Assembly (NCBI GenBank): GCA_030220185.1
Contig: JASPKZ010004574.1
Location: 620,001-684,000, forward strand
Reading direction: 5' to 3'
Origin: Diploptera punctata
Lineage: Eukaryota; Arthropoda; Insecta; Blattodea; Blaberidae
Length of the DNA stretch: 64,000 bases
The translations under genes were made by a program, and so were the position numbers. The notes beneath the pieces are model-generated. The model was given only the letters and a program-made list of their open reading frames with translations, was not told the origin of the DNA and made no database searches. Shown here one piece after another: positions 56,580-64,000 of this stretch (position 1 is the stretch's first letter; each line of letters begins with the position of its first letter).

Positions 56580-56730
56580 TGCCGGTGTAAAGTGTGCCTT
56601 GGGTTGACCAGATTCACCAACACCAGGGGAGACCACTAAATCCGTCTCGTTGTCTAAAAACGTCGACTCTGTGCGGATTTGCAGACCACAATACGGGCAC
56701 CCCTACAATAACACACACCGTCGATTAGAC
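56580..56730 (+). other. conserved spacer between ORF0 and gag (element C)
   Basis: Weakly similar to the spacers at 30650 and 51645 (TACGGGCACCCCTAC region). On the minus strand it reads GCPYCGLQIRTEST, again with the CPxC motif. Confidence 0.3.
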
Positions 56731-56746
56731 TGACATTAAAATCAAG

Positions 56747-57025
56747 ATGGCGCAGGAACGAGCAACAATAACTAAAGACCTGATGGTAATAAATTGGATA
56801 CCTGCATGGGATCCTAAATCAAGATCAACTGTGGATGCAATCTTTGAGAATGTAGAAGACTCAGCATAATTAGGCCAGTTAACAGATAAGGATAAAATTC
56901 GAGCGGTAAAATTGAAAGTGCGAGAGCAGCAAAGCAATTTTTAGAAACGCGTCCTTCAATGCGAGCGGGAGGTTACATCCGCTTGGTTAAAAGCTTTAAT
57001 GAAAGAATAGATTTAAGCCAAAGCA
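56747..57025 (+). pseudogene. gag: gag N-terminal part of element C
   Basis: ATG at 56747 starts MAQERATITKDLMVINWIPAWDPK, matching the other gag starts. A TAA interrupts after DSA (~56867) and LGQLTDKDKIRAVKLK follows in the same frame. After a shift the sequence reads FLETRPSMRAGGYIRLVKSFNERI, the expected next capsid segment. It ends near 57025, where the inverted A' block starts. Confidence 0.75.
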
Positions 57026-57527
57026 TAATGATTTTTATAATTTTTTAATGGCATCATCCGGTACGGTGATTTTTTACATTACCAAAGTACATCCCATGAC
57101 TTGTAAAATAATTTAGAAAGGAGTCATTTTGGTTTTTTATGATAACCAGCATCCTATGATAAAATGAACATCCTGTACATTTTGTTATGGTTTTTGTTTA
57201 ATTCTCATTGGTATGTGAGCCTATACTTATTACAATTAAAATATAATACAAATAAATTCATTACAATATAGTGTGTATATATATACACACAACAGTTTCG
57301 TTTTTTCGCTACAAGTGTTACTGTTTACATTTCTGAATCAAAAATATACAATGTTTTTAAAGGCTGTATGTTGTTAATAGAATTTGTGCATAGTGTCATT
57401 GTGTTACGTGTTTCCGCTTTACTTTGTTTTTGTCAGCCTATTACATTTTGTACAATACATTTGACCTGCTAGTAAATAAAAATAAAATAAAGAAAATAAC
57501 GGATACATATTAGGCTTGCTGGATGTC

Positions 57528-59510
57528 ATTTGCGAACAAGTACACTTTGGCCCTGCTTTTTTTCTCGGGGTTTAATTTTAGCTTCTCACGTCAATGTTGG
57601 CCTGGGTTGCTGGAACTGATTGATGTTCGACATGTTTTATTGGTGCGCCTTGCCATTTCGTGTTGACGGGATTGTGTCTATTTCGTACTTTTGTATTTCT
57701 AGTCCTTATGGTATGCTTTCACGTTCTTCCTGAAAACTTATCATCAGTAATAATCCAAATAATGGAATGAACATACTACCCACGGGAGTGGTAGCTTCAT
57801 CTGGACAACTTTAGTGAGCTTAACAGTCTCTGGCTTGTTGTGCAGATTTGGCAATGTCTAGTCCTACTTTGTTGCCTCATTCTTCCATGTTGTAGAGAGT
57901 GTGTCCAGAGTCAGCAACGCTTTTCTGTTTGTCAACTTCTTCAGCAAAAATTCCTTTTCATCTTTGTTACTAGTGAGGTAAGAGAGGTATTGTAATGTGA
58001 TTTCTTTGTAGACCAGCTCTGGACCTCCCTAAGATATGCGGTAGGGACTTGAAATTCTTTCCATAGATCAGGCACTTATGGGAGTCGTTGAGTAGCCCAG
58101 TGCATTGCAGGTAATGTGTTTCTGTAGGATAGTAATCGACAGAAGGGCCATACTGCCGGGACTTTTTAGTAACGTGGGTTAGGGGACAGAGGGAGTTAGT
58201 AGGCCCAGAACTTATTTCCAGGTGATGTAATCCATTATAGCAGTGGAAATACTTATCTTCAATGGTCCTTGTACAACGTTCGCTTCACAATCTCATCATG
58301 TCTCAGGTATAGGGTGACAAGATAATTCTTGATGTGTTATCAAGTAATACCAAATATGGCAGGGTCATATCGAATGATATCCCTGTATCATCAGCATGGT
58401 TATCCGACGATAGGATTAGAGAATAACTGTCGGTTTTTATAACAGCGAGGTATGAACCTTGGGGTGTTCTAACCACTGACACATCGTATATATCCCTCTT
58501 ACATCTAGCTTTTTATCTGACGATCGGATTGAGATTAACTGTCTTTTTTACTACGGTGAGGGTATGAACCTTGGGGTTTCTAATACTGAGACAACTCATC
58601 TACTTCCTTATTATAATGAGGCAGAGGGTTTGGTCTGTAGACTTCAAAAGACATATCGCTTATTTAGCGAATGCCTCTAAATATCTGATCCCTGCAGGGT
58701 GGAACTCGCGTGCTCTCTGCAATTAGATATACTACACATGTTCTTTAATAGGCGGGCGAGTAGCTAATTCCCTCTCTCAATTTATACACAATTTCACTTA
58801 ATGTTCCCATAGAGCATATGTGACTCTCCTGGAGTTGATTAGTTCGCGGCGCTGTAAATCCTCATTCTAATTACGTACTCCTGCTATGAATTAGCTAACC
58901 TCTGTTTGATCGGATATCTTCGACATGTGGTCGTCATTGCGCCCTTTAAAGCGTCGGCTACCCTTCTTTAATATTTTGTAAGATCATAATTACCTTGGTT
59001 CATTGTCAATATCGTAACTTGTTGCTCTTGGTGTGTAGCATTCCTTTTTAAATTCCATCCATAACTTGATTTTATCGTTCTGATTCATAATAATCTAGGT
59101 CACGAATATATATTTAATCATATTATCACCTACATTGATTAACCTTTTCTTTCCTTTGACTTCGTGAATAAAGTTTCAGTTTATCTGGTAGCGTTGGCCT
59201 CAGGGTGGTTGTTAAAAGGTTCTCCTATCTGATATGTGAAATTTCCTGAAATACGCGATGCCTATCTCCAACTTTTTCAACTTCGACTTAACCTGTTATT
59301 TGAGGTGAGTAGATGCTTTGTACTGGTTTGTCATTAGTATTGTACTAAATTAGCTGGATAGTCGCTAACGCGTTACGATGTGGTCCTACAGTTCACAAAA
59401 ATTAATATTATCATTGCTGCTATGTCCATGTTAAACCGGTAACAAAATTTCTTTTCTTGCGAAATATCAATCTTTTATTCAATTTGGTTCTGCTTTTTAC
59501 ATTCAAGCTG
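57528..59510 (-). pseudogene. env: env of element A', shattered
   Basis: Matches 36301-38229 at DNA level, including the tail region, the heptad region (~58900-59080) and the fusion-peptide region (~59130-59160). No frame longer than a few dozen codons survives. The base corresponding to the env splice acceptor (~59510) has also lost one G. Confidence 0.7.
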
Positions 59511-59579
59511 TGCACACATATCAACAAACATCGTTACATATGTGCATTATCCTTGTCTCAATGTATGGGGTAACGTTAT

Positions 59580-61000
59580 TCGAATTACTCTTCTTCTCGG
59601 AGGGTAAACTTTCTCCCTTGAGTCTTGACTGGTTTACTACAAGGGCAGAGTCAGCGTGGTTTTGTCAGAGCTCGTTAGGATGACTCCCATTACGTAATGT
59701 TATTTCACTCTCCCTGGAAAGGGAAGTTACCGTTTTGTCTACACTGGCAGGCTCTGTGGCTTCCGCCGCGTGCTGCCATAAATCTTCTGATGACTCACTA
59801 TGTTCCGATGCGGTCTGATCTGACGCTAGCTCTTGTTGACTTGTATCCGGATAATTTTATGATTGATCACATGGATGAATAGCAGGGAGATATCCATGTT
59901 AGCCATGATTATCAGCAGAGGGACGGCGTGATGTAGGAATACCTAGAAGACGTTGGGCTGATGCATATGAAGTCGGAACGGCATTGCCTAATCCCGGAGT
60001 GATGATGATGATGATAAATTGTTCCGTTTTAGGACCTGTATTCGTTCTTAAGAAATATCGAGTTTGCCTATGTATTATCGGTGTATCTAAACTACTAACT
60101 GGCTTCTTGTGGAAGGGGACCTGGGTTGATTCCTCTTGGTGCTACATTTTTATAAATTCTTCTGGGACTTGTACTTCTACTGTTCCTGGGACCTATTTCC
60201 TTACATATTGCATCTATTTATTTGATTACACTTCACGCATATTTCTCTAAGTATTCGATACGTTATTGGCGACATCGTCTTAACTTCTAGGGGCTCTCGC
60301 ACGGATTGGCAAATTTCTCGCACCCCCTCTTAGCCGCTGGATTTCAACAAATAAACTAATCTTCTGGGTTAAACAATATGTGTCTTCCCGTTTTTATCGT
60401 AGTACCTTTTGAACTTCATGACCTTTATAATTTTCTTTTTTACAATTTAATTACGACTTTTTTTTTTCTGCAACTCTATCACTTGTTGCTTATATTCTTT
60501 GATACGTTTCAATGTGTTCTTTAAATTCATCTTCTATTGGCAACCTGAACTCTACCGAAAAACTAAATAATCGGACTGTACCTCGTTACTGTCTGGCAGT
60601 ATTCTTTACCCCATTACTGCGTACGACTATTGTTCATCCCATGTTTGCGCGTTTTTTGATACTATTGATAGCATATCTATCACGGTTTATGAAACCTTCG
60701 ATACACCTTGTTCTGCGGTGAAATGCGGTTGTTTGTCGTTTTTCTTATTCTCAAATTTTACCTGTTTTACTTACTAGTCTGTACAAGAACTGTGTCCTGA
60801 TCGTATACAGGATTTCGGCGTTCCGATTGTAATATGTATCTGCACGTACCATGCGCTCTCTATCTGCAGTTGGTCTGGTACCGCTATGGTATTCGTCGTG
60901 AGAGTGATCTATAAATGTCAAGATATACTTGCTTCCGTTTGGCAAATATGAAGAGGTTCCAACGAATCAGTGGCGACTATCTTAAATTCTTTTCTCCGTC
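59580..61000 (-). pseudogene. pol: pol tail and integrase of element A', shattered
   Basis: Matches 38330-39600. A short open piece, 60751-60945, retains NGSKYILTFIDHS of the integrase core. The plus-strand frames in this stretch are antisense shadows of broken pol. Confidence 0.65.
59853..60015 (+). mobile_element. small 5'-truncated LINE insertion with (GAT)n tail
   Basis: Absent from the matching site in element A (~38605). It reads on the plus strand RRDVGIPRRRWADAYEVGTALPNP and ends in GATGATGATGATGAT, the layout of the extreme C-terminus plus simple-repeat tail of an L3-like LINE (compare GRRDVGRPRKRW at 43880). A short GATAA repeat on either side may be the target duplication. Confidence 0.55.
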
Positions 61001-61139
61001 GGTCAGCTAATGTGGCGATTTTACTTCTTTTCCCTTTCCCTAGCGCATTGTCTGTCTTGAATCATGGTGCGACCACCATAATGGGTGTAATCAAGGACAA
61101 GGTTCGTTTAAACAACCTGATGTCTGGTGAAAGGGTTGT

Positions 61140-63120
61140 CATCAATAATTAGTATAGCTCTGCGTACTGAACTTTTCGTTAACACTGACTGATCCCGTCA
61201 TATTCTTTGTCTACCGGACCACAAGAGCTTTTATCATTATAAAATAACTATTGGCACAGTTTTTGTTGGACAGACAGAATGGGGTCGTTCTGATGTCATC
61301 TCTTAGAGTGTCCTCTGTGAGAGGTGTTCTCAAGTAGGCTAGACCTACATGTCGACATATGCGTCAGCATGTGGTAACTTTTTGTTGGTCTATGAACATT
61401 TCGTAATCGAAATCAGCGAGTCGAAAACTGTATCTAGTTACTATCGGAAACTCGGGTCTTTGCAGTTTCAACCACCACCTTCTAACAGTATGGTTGGTTT
61501 GTAGAGTAAACTCATGACAATATAGATAGCTTCTAAATGCTTTGTAGCGAAAATGATGCCTAGTAAACTCTTTTCAGTTACGATAAGTTTCTCGCCGATT
61601 TGCTGACGAGAGCAGTATGATAAAGGCGTTCAACCCATTCTCATTGAGATTACAGCTCCAATAGCCGTGATGTTCCAGCGCTCGTGACAATAAAGGGCTC
61701 TACTTAAGTCGGATAAATTAAAAGTGGTTCGTGGTTAAGATATTCTTGAAAGTCCGAAAGGCATTTTGGGACATCTGTCGAGATAAAATGTATCAGAGTG
61801 TTAGTTAGCTTTGTTAAGGCTGGGCTATCTGTAAATTGGGAATGCGCTATAATAGAGGCCAACCCCAACAAATGATCGATGTCACGCACATTCTGTGGCT
61901 GGGGTATTCTTGAATTGCTGGATTTATAGGGTCTGTTTAAACGTCTTCGCTCGTCCATGATGTGATTAAGTATTTCTACTTCGTACTGCGAAATGACACG
62001 TATCCGCTTGTATTTGAAGTTTGCATCGCGGGATCGATCAGAAAGATTGTATTGGATTGTTATACAATTTTTCTCGTGTGAATTTTATGTCCTGTAATAC
62101 AATTGTAATCGAGATAGCAGAGGCAATCTATCCACTCAAACCTCAAATATGAATCCATACAATTCTTAAATGGACGAAGGTTAATTGGCCAGACCGAAAC
62201 AAACCAGGTCTTTATGAAAAATGACCCTGGGGTACTGAATGCTGTATATTCCTACATTTTGTTAAATTTATACTTGCAAATCTACTGGGCCATTTATAAC
62301 ACGAACATATCTTACATTGTCCTAGTGAATCTGAGGTGTCACTAGTTAGGCAAAGTGTAACATATGGCTTAGTAAGGACATTAAGGCCAAGCAGATCTAC
62401 ACATACTCGAAATTTCGGGATTCCAGGTTGAGATATCTTTTTACCATGACCATGTGTATACCGTGGCGATTGTGATTCTACACTTATATTTTTACTTAAA
62501 ATGCCATTAATTGCTCCTACAATTGGTTACGGATGTACGAGTCGATACGTGTTCTTACGCAAGGGGAAAGCGCTTCACCGTGTTTATTTCATGTTTGACC
62601 TGTATTTGTATAAACCGAAATCTTTAAACTGCCTTCGACGATTAAAACAAATCATTGTTTTGACGTAAAATTACTTCCCGCTAGTAAAGTTATAGTCTCT
62701 GCGGTTTAAATATATCTAGACCCATGTATCCTCAAATAATCTGCACCTGCGGCTTAGTCGCGTATTGAGTTATTCTCGGTATGTGGTACACATTCTCTCC
62801 GTTACCATTTCGTCGATGTCACTTTCTAAATCAGAATGCGGCTCGACTAATCTGTTACCTTTATTAAATTTTAGTTCCATTTGAAATTTACAACAGTTAC
62901 CGGAATATATTTATTAATTTATTTCTATCTTCACTTTCAGAATTACATAATTTCTCACCTTCTACATTTAAAAACTATCATTTCTCGAATTTTCTTATGT
63001 ACATTGTTCGGGTCTCATTATAAAACCTAACTTTATATATATTTCTCTCTCGGTACTCTTCTCTAGGCGATGATCTGGAAATCTCAATACACTTAGTCGG
63101 TATTACTAACCACTATTTTT
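61140..63120 (-). pseudogene. pol: RNase H, RT and pre-RT of element A', shattered
   Basis: Matches 39744-41845. The piece 61704-61958 still reads PQPQNVRDI...LGLAS of the RT connection. The YVDD region (~62105-62120) is disrupted by indels. Confidence 0.65.
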
Positions 63121-63330
63121 CTCCCCCTCTACCCTTGCTTAGCACCTTCGGATGTGAGAAAAAGCTGAACAAGAATAGAGAAACCCCAAGTTTGAAATAT
63201 GTGGTGTGAGGCATATGCACACCGCGGAGAGCCGAAGAAATCGGGTTGGTCGAGAAAATAATTTCGGAAATAGGGGATTAACCACGGCCGTCGGGACGCT
63301 GAGATTTAGTAAGCAAAGGCAATGACTAAT
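63121..63330 (+). pseudogene. gag: gag fragment, plus strand, of the A' block
   Basis: Matches 41850-42065 (AGAAAAGCTGAACAAGAA, GGCATATGCACACCGCGGAG, AAAATAATTTCG). It stops at the point where copy A has its Asn-coding AAC/AAT run; here that run opens into the long repeat to the right. Confidence 0.7.
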
Positions 63331-64000
63331 AATATATAATAATAATAATAATAATAATATAATAATAATATAATAATAATAATAAATAATAATGAGATGG
63401 TGATGGGATGGTGGTTGGTGATGGTTGATGTGATGGTGAGGGTGGCAGACGGCGACGACGACGACACGACCAATATAATAGAATAATAATAATAATAATA
63501 AAATAATTAATAATACTAATTAATAATAATAAGAATCATATATAATAATGAAAAAGAATAAGGATAATAATAAGGTAATAATGATAATGATAATAATGAA
63601 ATCATAATGGAATCATAAGAATAATCATAATAAGAAGCAGAATAAGAATAATAATAATCTATAATAATAATAGTAAAAATAATAGAATAATATAATAATC
63701 ATAATGATAATATCATATAATAATGCTAATCTGATATATCATAAGAATCATAATCATAATCATATAAGATAAGAATAATAATAATAATAGATAATAATAA
63801 TAAAAATAATATAATAAATAATATAATCATAATAAGAATACTAATATAATAATAATATACTAAATAATATAGAACATTAGAGAATTAATCATGGAATTAG
63901 TATAGAGAGAACGGGTCCTGTTAGAACAACATATTCGGAATGGAAATAGATGTATTATTGCAGATTCTAGGAGTAATTAAATAGATGGAAAGTTTCTTTA
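63331..64000. repeat. degenerate (AAT)n-type repeat with a GATG/GACG-rich patch
   Basis: Imperfect AAT/AATAAG/AATCAT triplets with a patch of GATGGTGATGG and GACGACGACG at about 63405-63470. Frequent single-base slips suggest either a real unstable microsatellite or poor consensus. No gene. Confidence 0.75.

Larger units (their letters stand above)
57050..63330 (-). mobile_element. Element A': second copy of the element-A block, heavily indel-ridden
   Basis: Collinear with 36070-42065 from ~57300 on, including the inverted junction to plus-strand gag near 63120. It differs by very frequent one-base gains and losses. On its left it keeps 240 bp (57050-57290) matching U3 of LTR-D, which copy A lacks, so it gives the element's 3' LTR type. 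Extra events are a ~115-bp tandem duplication (58372-58595) and a small LINE insertion (59853-60015). Confidence 0.85.

Overview
The window is AT-rich eukaryotic DNA from what is almost certainly an insect. Three things point there: retroelements with baculovirus-F-like envelope genes (errantivirus-like Ty3/Gypsy), a Tc1-like transposon, and APE-type LINEs whose C-terminal tails (GRPRKRW type) are common in insects. A cockroach or termite relative is possible but not shown. I found no intact host gene. Nearly all recognisable coding sequence is decayed mobile-element sequence; the only host-gene hints are one candidate first exon (43684-43793) and scattered C2H2 zinc-finger relics (32.2-34.2 kb).

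Layout. 1-5803: minus-strand Ty3/Gypsy element E1 (LTR, tRNA-Leu-type primer site, gag, pol, start of env), cut by the window edge. 7.1-10.9 kb: minus-strand LINE L1, itself hit by a foldback insertion, an (AAT)n tract and an odd internal LINE fragment. 11.4-11.8 kb: tRNA-derived SINE with an 11-bp target duplication. 12.6-29.1 kb: tandem array of a ~3.9-kb non-coding unit (three full copies and part of a fourth). It was invaded by a Tc1-like element, a TA-flanked CCGTAAAACGGGG-ended element, a hAT-like MITE and a LINE fragment. 30.0-31.8 kb: relic retroelement ends (ORF0 and gag on plus, pol tail on minus). 36.1-42.4 kb: minus-strand element A (env to pol) abutting a plus-strand gag-pro piece. 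42.4-43.3 kb: minus-strand LTR (LTR-D). 44.4-55.4 kb: minus-strand element B, split in its protease region by nested element N (50066-54386, ATAC target duplication). 55.4-57.0 kb: 5' part of plus-strand element C. 57.05-63.33 kb: A', a second, indel-riddled copy of the element-A block. 63.33-64.0 kb: degenerate AAT repeat.

How parts fit together. Elements A, B, C and N appear to belong to one env-bearing lineage: LTR, tRNA-Leu primer site, an extra ~160-codon ORF before gag (ORF0), gag, pol, env, LTR. In two diverged LTR types of this lineage the leader part of the LTR carries a 43-nt start-codon exon for a hydrophobic 14-residue peptide, ending exactly at a GT splice donor in phase 1. The env genes of A and B lack their own signal peptide and begin at phase-1 splice acceptors. 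I infer that the envelope signal peptide is encoded in the LTR and joined by splicing. This and ORF0 are the most interesting signals in the window. All pol and env copies seen here carry frameshifts, stops or deletions, so none looks active.
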